From Bradyrhizobium sp. S69 (GTDB lineage: Bacteria > Pseudomonadota > Alphaproteobacteria > Rhizobiales > Xanthobacteraceae), in assembly GCF_009766005.1 (NCBI RefSeq), contig NZ_LMUK01000059.1, forward strand, positions 21,902 through 85,901: DNA of 64,000 bases, written 5' to 3'. Positions within the stretch are counted from its first letter, which is position 1, and every line of letters begins with the position of its first letter. Below the pieces are notes generated by a model. The model saw only the letters and a program-made list of their open reading frames with translations. It was not told the origin of the DNA and did not search any database. The translations under genes and the position numbers were made by a program. Shown here one piece after another: positions 33,120-41,279 of the stretch.

Positions 33120-34106
33120 TTACAGAATTTTTACCACGATTCGACCGCGGACCTGTCCGGCAAGGATTTTGGCGCCCGCGCCGACAACTTCGTCAAGGCC
33201 GATTTCTTGAGTAATTTCAGTAAGTTTTCCCCGATCCAAATCGCTGGCCAGCCGGCTCCAGGCGATTTTGCGCCGTTCGATCGGACACATCACCGAATCG
33301 ATGCCCAACAGACACACGCCGCGCAAAATAAACGGAGCCACCGAGGTCGGCAGGTCCATGCCGGCGGCAAGGCCGCAGGCGGCGACAGCGCCGCCATATT
33401 TGGTCATCGAGAGCACGTTGGCCAGCGTGGTCGAGCCGACGCTGTCGATACCTCCCGCCCAGCGCTCTTTTGCCAAGGGTTTGGCCGGCCCCGACAGTTC
33501 CGCCCGATCGATCACCTCGGCGGCCCCAAGGTCTTTCAGATAGTCCGCCTCCGCCATCCGCCCGGTCGAGGCGACGACGCGATAGCCGAGCTTGGAGAGG
33601 ATCGCGGTCGCCACCGAGCCGACGCCGCCGGCAGCACCGGTGACGACGATTGGGCCATCGCTGGGCGTCAGGCCGTATTTTTCCAACGCCAGCACCGACA
33701 GCATCGCGGTGTAGCCGGCGGTGCCGATCGCCATCGCCTCGCGGGACGACATGCCCTCCGGCAGGCGGACCAGCCAGTCACCTTTGACCCGCGCCTTCTC
33801 GGCATAGGCGCCAAGATGGGTCTCGCCCAAGCCCCAGCCATCGCAGATCACCTTGTCGCCGGCCTTCCATTGCGGATGCGACGACGCTTCGACCGTACCG
33901 GCGAAGTCGATGCCCGCGATCATCGGAAAACGCCGTACCACCGGTGCCTTGCCGGTGACGGCAAGGCCATCCTTGTAGTTCAGTGTCGACCATTCGACCC
34001 GGACCGTGACGTCGCCCTCCATCAATTCGGCTTCGTCGAATTGGGTGAGCGCGACGGTCGTGCCTTTTTCTGCCTTGTCGATCCTGATCGCCTTGAACGT
34101 TGCCAT
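33120..34106 (-). CDS. MDR-family NADPH oxidoreductase (AcuI/YhdH-like acrylyl-CoA reductase)
   Basis: A 328-residue medium-chain dehydrogenase/reductase without the structural zinc loop. The family marks are VEWSTLNYKDGLAVTGKAPV and FPMIAGIDFAGTVEAS, the cofactor loop VVTGAAGGVGSVA, and CDGWGLGETHLGAYAEKARV. These match AcuI/YhdH, which reduces acryloyl-CoA to propionyl-CoA and detoxifies acrylate. Length fits exactly. It is followed upstream, on the same strand, by an MFS transporter gene with a 45-bp gap, so the two may be linked, though a 3-carbon acid substrate for the transporter is only a guess. Confidence 0.9.
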   Translation of the reverse strand: MATFKAIRIDKAEKGTTVALTQFDEAELMEGDVTVRVEWSTLNYKDGLAVTGKAPVVRRFPMIAGIDFAGTVEASSHPQWKAGDKVICDGWGLGETHLGAYAEKARVKGDWLVRLPEGMSSREAMAIGTAGYTAMLSVLALEKYGLTPSDGPIVVTGAAGGVGSVATAILSKLGYRVVASTGRMAEADYLKDLGAAEVIDRAELSGPAKPLAKERWAGGIDSVGSTTLANVLSMTKYGGAVAACGLAAGMDLPTSVAPFILRGVCLLGIDSVMCPIERRKIAWSRLASDLDRGKLTEITQEIGLDEVVGAGAKILAGQVRGRIVVKIL

Positions 34107-34151
34107 GGCAGGCTCCCTGAATTTCGAAATTTCGGAGGGATGTTTACCGGA

Positions 34152-35408
34152 TCAGGCCGGTTGCGCAACCGGCCGCGCGACAGGCGCCTCGACGATCGGC
34201 AGGTTGATCAGCGCCGACAACACGCCGAACAACGCCGACAGCCACCAGATCGACGTGTAGGAGCCGAATTTCTCGAACACGATGCCGCCGAGCAGGACGC
34301 CGAGGAAGCCGCCGACCTGATGGCTGACGAAGGCAAAACCATACAGCGTCGCAAACCAGCGCGTGCCGAACATCAGCGACACCAGCGCCGAGGTCGGCGG
34401 CACCGTCGAGAGCCAGGTCAGGCCGCTGACCGCGCCGAACATGATGGCAGAGGTCGGGCTGATCGGAAACGAGATGAAGGCGACAATCGAGATCGCGCGG
34501 ATCAAATAGATCGCCGACAGGATGTAGCGTTTGGCAAAGATGTTTTGCAGCCAGCCAACGCCGAGCGATCCCACGATGTTGAACAGGCCGATCGCGGCGA
34601 TCACCCAGCCACCGGTCGACGCCGGTATGCCGCGATCGACCAGATAGGCCGGCAGGTGCACCGTGATAAACGCGAGTTGAAAGCCGCAGGTGAAGAAGCC
34701 GAGCACCAGCAACACATAGGAGCGATGGCCGAACGCCTCCGCCAGCGCCGTCCTGAACGACTGCTGGTCCGGCGCCGGCACGTGGTCCGACGCCACCGGC
34801 GGCGTGCTGAGCGCGAGCGACAACGGCACGATCAACAACATCAGCCCGGCAAACACCAGGAGCGCGGTCTGCCAGCCGAAATTGTCGATCATCGCAACGC
34901 CGAACGGCGCGAACAGAAACTGCCCGAACGATCCGGCCGCCGTTCCCGCGCCGAGCGCCACGCCCCGCCGTTCCGGCGGCAACAGCTTCGAAAATGCCGA
35001 CAGCACCAGATTGAACGAACAGCCCGACAGACCAAAGCCGATCAGCACACCGGCGCCGATGTCGAGCGACAGCGGCGTCGCCGCGTAACGCATCAGCACC
35101 AGACCCGCGGCGTAGAGCAATGCGCCCACCAGGATCACGCGCAAGCTGCCAAAACGATCGGCAATGGCACCGGCGATCGGCTGACCCAATCCCCACAGCA
35201 GATTCTGAAAAGCCAGCGCGAGGGCGAAGACATCACGGCCCCAGGCAAATTCGCGGCTCATCGGCTGCACGAAAAATCCGAAGCTCGAGCGCGGCCCGAA
35301 GCTCAACAGTGCAATCGCGCAGCCGCAGATGACGATCTCCAGCGGCGTCCGCCAATTGGCCGCGCCCGGAGCCGGACCAGGATCGTCCGCGGTTGCCGAC
35401 ATGCACAT
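34152..35408 (-). CDS. MFS transporter
   Basis: A 418-residue membrane protein with 12 hydrophobic segments. The loop between segments 2 and 3 carries GQPIAGAIADRFGSLR, the MFS signature G-x-x-x-D-R-x-G. LPPERRGVALGAGTAAGSFG in segment 4-5 is also typical, close to the oxalate/formate and monocarboxylate type of carrier. The substrate is not readable. ATG at 35408; a second ATG at 35402 is equally likely. It heads the short minus-strand unit with the AcuI-like gene and diverges from nadA. Confidence 0.85.
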   Translation of the reverse strand: MCMSATADDPGPAPGAANWRTPLEIVICGCAIALLSFGPRSSFGFFVQPMSREFAWGRDVFALALAFQNLLWGLGQPIAGAIADRFGSLRVILVGALLYAAGLVLMRYAATPLSLDIGAGVLIGFGLSGCSFNLVLSAFSKLLPPERRGVALGAGTAAGSFGQFLFAPFGVAMIDNFGWQTALLVFAGLMLLIVPLSLALSTPPVASDHVPAPDQQSFRTALAEAFGHRSYVLLVLGFFTCGFQLAFITVHLPAYLVDRGIPASTGGWVIAAIGLFNIVGSLGVGWLQNIFAKRYILSAIYLIRAISIVAFISFPISPTSAIMFGAVSGLTWLSTVPPTSALVSLMFGTRWFATLYGFAFVSHQVGGFLGVLLGGIVFEKFGSYTSIWWLSALFGVLSALINLPIVEAPVARPVAQPA

Positions 35409-35739
35409 TTCCCCCGATTGATCGCAGCGGATTCGCCGGGGCGTTCCGCGCGTTACAGGGAGTTAATGCATTCGCATGCAAATCCCAATGGTGAGGTTTT
35501 CGAAACAGCGTTTCGCATTGCAGCGTTGCAAATCGAGCCGGCCAGACCAGACAATTTAGCCGGCCGGACACCTAGCGGCTTGCCGACATGCATGTTACAT
35601 TCGATTTGCTCGTTATGAGGATAAGTAAAGTTCGCGTGACGTGACGGATTGCCTGCAACGCGGCAGGTTGCTCCGCCCGAAAGACAACCAACAAGACCAC
35701 CGGAATGCCGGCCCTGGGAGGCCGGATTTCTCGGAGCTC

Positions 35740-35764
35740 ATATATGCTCATATTGAGTATATAT
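35740..35764. promoter_or_regulatory. Palindromic operator candidate of the nadABC operon
   Basis: ATATATGCTCA and TGAGTATATAT form an 11-bp inverted repeat around a 3-bp centre (TAT), with 10 of 11 pairs matching. It ends 19 bp before the nadA ATG and is rich in TATAT, so it probably overlaps the promoter. It is a good candidate site for the NAD regulator at 28134-29111. Confidence 0.75.
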
Positions 35765-35783
35765 AAATCGAAGGGAGCGCACG

Positions 35784-36905
35784 ATGCCTATCGCTGGAAT
35801 TTACGGTCCGGAAGATTTCGGAAACCCGCCTCGCGGGCCTGCCACCGTCGCACGACGAAATCCCACCGCTCCCGCAGCAGCACGCGCCGCCGCGCCAGCG
35901 CTGCCGATGCCGTCGCTGGAGTGGACGCCAGAGGTCGAATGCGCCACCGCGCACCTCTATGAGAGGGTCAGGGCCGTGATCTCCCCGGTCGAGTGGCCGT
36001 TGATGGCGCCCTACGTCAAGGCGATCAATGAACTGAAGCAGCAACGCGACGCCGTGATCCTGGCGCATAACTACCAGACCCCGGAGATTTTCCATTGCGT
36101 CGCCGACATCGGCGGCGACTCGCTGCAGCTTGCGATCGAGGCCACCAAGGTGAAGTCCGGCATCATCGTGCAATGCGGCGTACATTTCATGGCGGAGACT
36201 TCAAAGCTTCTCAACCCGGACAAGACGGTCCTGATCCCGGACTCCCGGGCCGGCTGCTCGCTGGCGTCGAGCATTACGGGAGCGGATGTGCGGCTGTTGC
36301 GGATGCGTTTTCCCGGTGTGCCTGTGGTGGCCTATGTCAACACATCAGCCGACGTGAAGGCCGAAGTCGACATCTGCTGTACCTCGTCCAACGCGGTCGA
36401 GGTCGTCGAGAGCCTGAATGCGGCGACGGTGATCTTCCTGCCAGATCAATATCTGGCAAAATATGTCGCCTCGAAAACCAGCGTGAAGATCATCGCCTGG
36501 AAAGGCGCCTGCGAAGTGCACGAGCGCTTTACCGGCGATGAGTTGCGCGCCTATCGCGAGGCCGATCCGTCGGTACAGATCATCGCCCATCCGGAATGCC
36601 CGCCGGACGTGCTGGCCGAGGCCGACTTCACCGGTTCGACCGCGCACATGATCAAGTGGGTTCGCGACAAGCGCCCGAGGCGGCTGGTGATGATCACCGA
36701 ATGTTCGATGGCCGACAACGTGCGAGCCGAGTTGCCCGACGTCGAAATAGTGCAGCCATGCAATCTGTGTCCGCACATGAAGCGGATCACGCTGCCGAAT
36801 ATCTTGGACAGCCTGCTCACCTTGCGTGAGGAAGTCACCATCGATCCCTCGATTGCCGACAAGGCGCGGCGATCGGTGGAGCGGATGATCAATCTGAAGA
36901 ATTAG
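35784..36905 (+). CDS. nadA: Quinolinate synthase A
   Basis: A 373-residue Fe-S enzyme that condenses iminoaspartate with dihydroxyacetone phosphate to quinolinate. DAVILAHNYQTPEIFHCVAD is the family start, followed by GDSLQLA. The 4Fe-4S ligands are placed in IVQCGVHFMAET, ICCTSSNAVEVV and VQPCNLCPHMKR. VITECSMADNV fits the family loop. About 70 N-terminal residues precede the core and look disordered. ATG at 35784 has AAGGGAG upstream. First gene of nadA-nadB-nadC, behind the palindromic operator. Confidence 0.97.
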   Translation: MPIAGIYGPEDFGNPPRGPATVARRNPTAPAAARAAAPALPMPSLEWTPEVECATAHLYERVRAVISPVEWPLMAPYVKAINELKQQRDAVILAHNYQTPEIFHCVADIGGDSLQLAIEATKVKSGIIVQCGVHFMAETSKLLNPDKTVLIPDSRAGCSLASSITGADVRLLRMRFPGVPVVAYVNTSADVKAEVDICCTSSNAVEVVESLNAATVIFLPDQYLAKYVASKTSVKIIAWKGACEVHERFTGDELRAYREADPSVQIIAHPECPPDVLAEADFTGSTAHMIKWVRDKRPRRLVMITECSMADNVRAELPDVEIVQPCNLCPHMKRITLPNILDSLLTLREEVTIDPSIADKARRSVERMINLKN

Positions 36906-36987
36906 CAACTCCCAACAAACCATCGTCGCTCCGGCCTGGCGCGCAATTGCGCTTAAGTCGTCGGGACGACGAGCGGTGGAGACGAAC

Positions 36988-38592
36988 ATGTCAAACCAGA
37001 TCAACGATCTTACTCACGCCACCGACGATATCGTCATCGTCGGTGCCGGTCTCGCCGGATTGTTCTGCGCGCTAAAACTGGCGCCGCGTCCGGTTACCGT
37101 GATATCGGCGGCGCCGCTCGGCGAAGGCGCTTCAACCGCGTGGGCGCAAGGAGGCATCGCGGCCGCCGTCGCCGAGGGCGACAGCGCGGAGGCGCACGCC
37201 GCCGATACGGTTGCCGTCGGTGCCGGGCTGGTCGACGAGACGATCGCGCTCGGCCTCGCGCGCGAAGCCGGCGCGCGCATCCATGACCTGCTGCGGTATG
37301 GCGTTCCGTTCGATCGCGACCTCGAGGGCAGGCTTGCGGTCTCCCAGGAGGCCGCGCATTCCGCGCGCCGCATCGTGCATGTGCGCGGCGATATGGCGGG
37401 CAAGGCGATCATCGCCGCGCTGATCGACGCGGTGCGCGCGACGCCTTCGATCCGCGTGATCGAAGGCTATGTCGCAGAAGCGCTGCTGACGGAGGGCGAC
37501 ACCGTCACCGGCCTGCAACTGCGTCAAACCGCCGACCCCAGCGCGAAACCCCACATCATCGCATCGCGCGCGGTGGTGATGGCGACCGGCGGCATCGGCC
37601 ATCTCTATGCCGTGACGACGAATCCCGCGGAAGCCCGTGGGCTCGGGCTTGCGATCGCCGCGCGCGCCGGCGCCGTGATTGCCGATCCGGAATTCGTCCA
37701 GTTCCACCCGACCGCGATCATGGTCGGCCGCGATCCGGCGCCGCTGGCGACCGAAGCGCTGCGCGGCGAAGGCGCAACGCTGATCAACGACAAAGGCGAG
37801 CGTTTTATGATCGCGCGGCACAGGCTCGCCGAACTCGCGCCGCGGGACGTCGTGGCGCGCGGCGTGTTCGCGGAAATCGCCACCGGCCGCGGCGCGTTTC
37901 TCGACGCCACCGCTTCACTCGGCAGCCGTTTCGCCGAAAAATTTCCGACGGTCTATGCGAGCTGTATCGCCGCGAATATCGATCCGGCGCGACAGCCGAT
38001 CCCGGTGGCGCCCGCCGCGCATTATCACATGGGCGGCATCGCGGTGGATGCGCGCGGCCGCACCTCGCTGAGGGGATTGTGGGCCGGCGGCGAAGTCTCC
38101 TGCACCGGCGCGCACGGCGCCAACCGGCTGGCATCAAACTCGCTGCTCGAAGCCGCGGTCTATGCGGCCCGCATCGCCGAGGACATCGACGGCCACGATT
38201 TTGCGGCGCGCGCCAGCCCGCCGGAACCAACGACGCCGCGCAATTGCGCGATGCCTCCGCTGACCGAGGCCAATCTTCGGACCATGATGACCTCGCATGT
38301 CGGCGTGATCCGCGACGCCGACCGGCTGGCGCAAGCTATCAGGACGTTCGCAAGCCTCGAGCGCGATACCGGCAATATCGCGCTGCGCAACATCGCGACC
38401 ACCGCATTGCTGGTGACGACATCGGCATGGGCGCGGCGCGAAAGCCGTGGCGCGCATTGCCGCAGCGACCATCCAACCGAAAGACCCGATCTCGCGCACC
38501 GCACCATGACGACGCTCCAGGCGGCGCGGGAGATCGCAGCGTCGCTGGCCGAGAGCCCGGCAACGCGATCGACACACCCCATCACCGCCTGA
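36988..38592 (+). CDS. nadB: L-aspartate oxidase
   Basis: A 534-residue flavoenzyme that oxidises L-aspartate to iminoaspartate for NadA. IVIVGAGLAGLFCALKLA binds FAD, STAWAQGGIAAAVAEGDS is the family loop, EFVQFHPTAI and GRTSLRGLWAGGEVSCTGAH are typical of the fumarate reductase/NadB fold, and NRLASNSLLEAAVY sits in the FAD site. The ATG at 36988 is chosen, with GGAG 8 nt upstream; a GTG at 36976 is in frame. 82 bp after nadA and 14 bp before nadC. The C-terminal helical domain is complete. Confidence 0.97.
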   Translation: MSNQINDLTHATDDIVIVGAGLAGLFCALKLAPRPVTVISAAPLGEGASTAWAQGGIAAAVAEGDSAEAHAADTVAVGAGLVDETIALGLAREAGARIHDLLRYGVPFDRDLEGRLAVSQEAAHSARRIVHVRGDMAGKAIIAALIDAVRATPSIRVIEGYVAEALLTEGDTVTGLQLRQTADPSAKPHIIASRAVVMATGGIGHLYAVTTNPAEARGLGLAIAARAGAVIADPEFVQFHPTAIMVGRDPAPLATEALRGEGATLINDKGERFMIARHRLAELAPRDVVARGVFAEIATGRGAFLDATASLGSRFAEKFPTVYASCIAANIDPARQPIPVAPAAHYHMGGIAVDARGRTSLRGLWAGGEVSCTGAHGANRLASNSLLEAAVYAARIAEDIDGHDFAARASPPEPTTPRNCAMPPLTEANLRTMMTSHVGVIRDADRLAQAIRTFASLERDTGNIALRNIATTALLVTTSAWARRESRGAHCRSDHPTERPDLAHRTMTTLQAAREIAASLAESPATRSTHPITA

Positions 38593-38606
38593 CAGGAAGC
38601 CACATC

Positions 38607-39485
38607 ATGATAACCCCTGCTTCGCTCTTGCACCCCGACGCGTTCCTTTCACCACTCGCCATCGACGAGGCTGTGCATCGCGCCCTTCATGAGGATCTCG
38701 GCCGCGCCGGCGACATCACCTCGATGGCCACCATCCCGGAGGCGACCCACGCCCATGCCGTGATGGTGGCACGGCAATCCGGCGTAATCGCAGGATTGCC
38801 GCTCGCAATCGCGGTATTTCAAAGGCTGTCGCCCGATATCAGCATTGAAGCCCATGTCCGCGATGGCGCTGTGGTCGCTGCCGGCATTCATGTGCTGACA
38901 TTGTCCGGCCCGGCGCGCGCGGTCTTGACCGGCGAGCGCACGGCGCTGAACTTTGTCGGCCGGCTCTCCGGCGTCGCCACCCTCACCGCCGATTATGTGC
39001 GGCCCACCGCCGGCACCAAGATGCGGATCTGCTGCACCCGCAAGACGACGCCCGGTCTGCGCGCGCTGGAGAAATACGCCGTGCGTTGCGGCGGCGGGTT
39101 CAACCATCGGTTCGGGCTCGACGATGCGATCCTGATCAAGGATAACCACATCGCGGTTGCCGGCGGCATCCGGCCGGTGCTCGAACGCGCGCGCGCGCAG
39201 ATCGGACATCTGGTCAGGATCGAGATCGAGGTCGATACGCTCACGCAACTGCGCGAGGTGCTCGATACGGGCCTCGCCGATGTCGTACTGCTCGACAATA
39301 TGGATACCGCTGAACTGACCGAAGCCGTGAGCATGGCCAGGGGACGCGTCGTGCTGGAAGCCTCCGGCGGTGTCACGCAAGGTTCGATCGCGACCATCGC
39401 ATCGACCGGCGTCGATTATGCCTCGGCCGGCGCGCTGACCCATTCGGCGCCGAACTTCGATATCGCCCTCGATATCGATGCGTGA
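38607..39485 (+). CDS. nadC: Nicotinate-nucleotide diphosphorylase (carboxylating), quinolinate phosphoribosyltransferase
   Basis: A 292-residue enzyme that joins quinolinate and PRPP to nicotinate mononucleotide. LHEDLGRAGDITSMAT, TGERTALNFVGRLSGVAT, CTRKTTPGLRALEKYAVRCG and NHRFGLDDAILIKDNH are diagnostic, and VLEASGGVTQGSIATIASTG closes the barrel. The ATG at 38607 has CAGGAAG upstream. It completes nadABC and converges with the SleB-type gene across 35 bp. Confidence 0.97.
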   Translation: MITPASLLHPDAFLSPLAIDEAVHRALHEDLGRAGDITSMATIPEATHAHAVMVARQSGVIAGLPLAIAVFQRLSPDISIEAHVRDGAVVAAGIHVLTLSGPARAVLTGERTALNFVGRLSGVATLTADYVRPTAGTKMRICCTRKTTPGLRALEKYAVRCGGGFNHRFGLDDAILIKDNHIAVAGGIRPVLERARAQIGHLVRIEIEVDTLTQLREVLDTGLADVVLLDNMDTAELTEAVSMARGRVVLEASGGVTQGSIATIASTGVDYASAGALTHSAPNFDIALDIDA

Positions 39486-39520
39486 GAAGGCTCTCGCGTC
39501 ACGGGAAGCGGCGCGTCAAC

Positions 39521-40981
39521 CTAGCGTCGCACCGTATTCGGCGAAGCCTCGGCGGAGCTCTTGGCGGCTTCGGCCAGCTCCGCCGATATCTCGGCGGTTT
39601 GCGCCGGCGATCCCCAGCTCGGCGCTTCGCTACCGTCGCCCCAGGCGCGCGGCCGATAGAAGGTGTGAACGCCGAATTTGTACATTTTCTTCATTTCGGC
39701 GACCCAGGACGGGTGCACCCAGTAGGCGTGATAGTGCGTCGACTTCGCCACTTCCGGCAGCCAGAGCTGGCCGTCCAGCGTCGCCTTGGCGATCTTCTTG
39801 GCGCGGTCCCACATGTCGGGTTCGCGCACCACGTCGGCGACATTGTCGCAAGCGAACGTGAACTGGCACGCCATGTGGTGATATTTGTTCTGATAGACCA
39901 CCGCGCACACCGTGGTTGGATACCGACCCGAGAACACCCGGTTCATCACCACCTGCGCCACCGCGATCTGGCCGCGCACGGCTTCGCCGCGGGCCTCGAA
40001 ATAGACGGCCTCGGCGAGGCACTTCTCCGACTTGGCGCGCGCCTTGTCGTCGAACAGGCCGAGCCGCTCGGCCGGCGTCTTGGTGCGCTGATTATCAGCG
40101 TTGACTTCGCCCTTGGCCGCAATGCTTTCGCCGCTCTCGGCGGATCTGGAAGGTTGTTCCGCGGGCGACGGCAACGACGCGATCACCTTCATGTCGGGAT
40201 CGGCGGCAGCGTCCGGCGCCACCACCATCGGCTCTTCGCCCGGCTCCCAGCGCGCCATGCCCGCGGCGGGGGCGCCGAGGGAGGAGCTTCCGAAAAACAG
40301 CCGCGCGGTCTTCACCGAGAAACCATCGTGCGACGCCGCCGGCTCCAGCGCGATCGCTGCCGCATCGGGCGCTGCTTTCAGGTCCTCGAGCGGCTGGGCT
40401 TCCAGCGACATCGAGACATCGTATTGCGCCAGCGGCGGCGCGCTCAGCGCTTCCGCCAGTTCCGGATCGAGCGGCGCTCGGTCGCCGGCCGGCGCGGCCT
40501 CGGAGGTCTTTGCACCCCGCACCGACGCATTCGAGGTCGCGGGATCTTCAAGGGCAGGCGCATGATCCGCCGGCGCTGCGGCCTCGGGCGGCGGGGACTT
40601 GACCAGTCGATCGCCCTTCAGCGTGCGGTCGACGGTGGGGAACTCGGAAGCCTGATAACGCGGCGGAGGTTGCAGCAGCGCGTTACGCGTCAGCGAACCG
40701 GTGACGTCGAGGCTCGGGTTTTCGAGGCTCGCCAGACGATACAGTGCGGCCTGCGGCGCCGAAGTCCCGATCGGGCGGCCGAAGCTATAGGTCGCGACCT
40801 GGATCGTGCTGACGGCGGAGAACACCCGCTTTTGCCAGCGCTCGGCGACACCGGGCTGCCTGGCGAGCAGCGATGCAATATCCTGGTATCCGACTTCTGT
40901 GGGGGTCAATGCAAAGACACAAAGACCAAGGCCGAAGAACGCGAAACTCGCGCCCTTCGGCCGGTTACGCACACCTAACAT
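39521..40981 (-). CDS. SleB-type cell-wall hydrolase
   Basis: A 486-residue protein. The N-terminus has one hydrophobic segment (FAFFGLGLCVFALTPTEVGY), a signal anchor or signal peptide. A 280-residue low-complexity region rich in Ala, Pro and Glu follows. The C-terminal domain (about 335-450) is a Hydrolase_2/SleB domain: KCLAEAVYFEARGEAVRGQI with the catalytic glutamate, then VAQVVMNRVFSGRYP and YHHMACQFTFACDN. Such enzymes cleave peptidoglycan; in non-sporulating alphaproteobacteria they remodel the wall. ATG at 40981 is used; an upstream start at 41008 would add nine residues. Confidence 0.88.
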   Translation of the reverse strand: MLGVRNRPKGASFAFFGLGLCVFALTPTEVGYQDIASLLARQPGVAERWQKRVFSAVSTIQVATYSFGRPIGTSAPQAALYRLASLENPSLDVTGSLTRNALLQPPPRYQASEFPTVDRTLKGDRLVKSPPPEAAAPADHAPALEDPATSNASVRGAKTSEAAPAGDRAPLDPELAEALSAPPLAQYDVSMSLEAQPLEDLKAAPDAAAIALEPAASHDGFSVKTARLFFGSSSLGAPAAGMARWEPGEEPMVVAPDAAADPDMKVIASLPSPAEQPSRSAESGESIAAKGEVNADNQRTKTPAERLGLFDDKARAKSEKCLAEAVYFEARGEAVRGQIAVAQVVMNRVFSGRYPTTVCAVVYQNKYHHMACQFTFACDNVADVVREPDMWDRAKKIAKATLDGQLWLPEVAKSTHYHAYWVHPSWVAEMKKMYKFGVHTFYRPRAWGDGSEAPSWGSPAQTAEISAELAEAAKSSAEASPNTVRR

Positions 40982-41241
40982 CGATACACTCACGCAACGC
41001 TTACACACACACGCACGATCGAACCCCGGTACGTCCGCGCAATTCGATCTTTTTTTGTGATATCGAATTTAGGTTGCGAGGGAGTTAATCGGTGGTGCGC
41101 GGCGGTTACACGCAAGCAGTGCTTGGGTTTTCGCGAGCGGCATCGAAACTGTTGGTAAACGGGCGCTCGAACAAAATGGTAAACATCGCGTCAATAAAAA
41201 TGATGAAGAAAATTATTTGCGGGCCGTGAGTTCCCGTCCTC

Positions 41242-41270
41242 CGTCGTTGCGAGCAGCGCTCGCAACGACG
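41242..41270. repeat. 29-bp palindrome after ppdK
   Basis: CGTCGTTGCGAG and CTCGCAACGACG pair perfectly around CAGCG, 9 bp past the ppdK stop. It resembles the shorter arms of the element at 45442-45520 and may end ppdK transcripts. Confidence 0.8.
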
Positions 41271-41279
41271 CTGCTGATT

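Noticed and set aside
33207..35618. 803-codon plus-strand frame
   Set aside because: It is antisense to the AcuI-like and MFS genes, both with strong family motifs, and its composition (Arg/Gln/His-rich) is that of a shadow frame.
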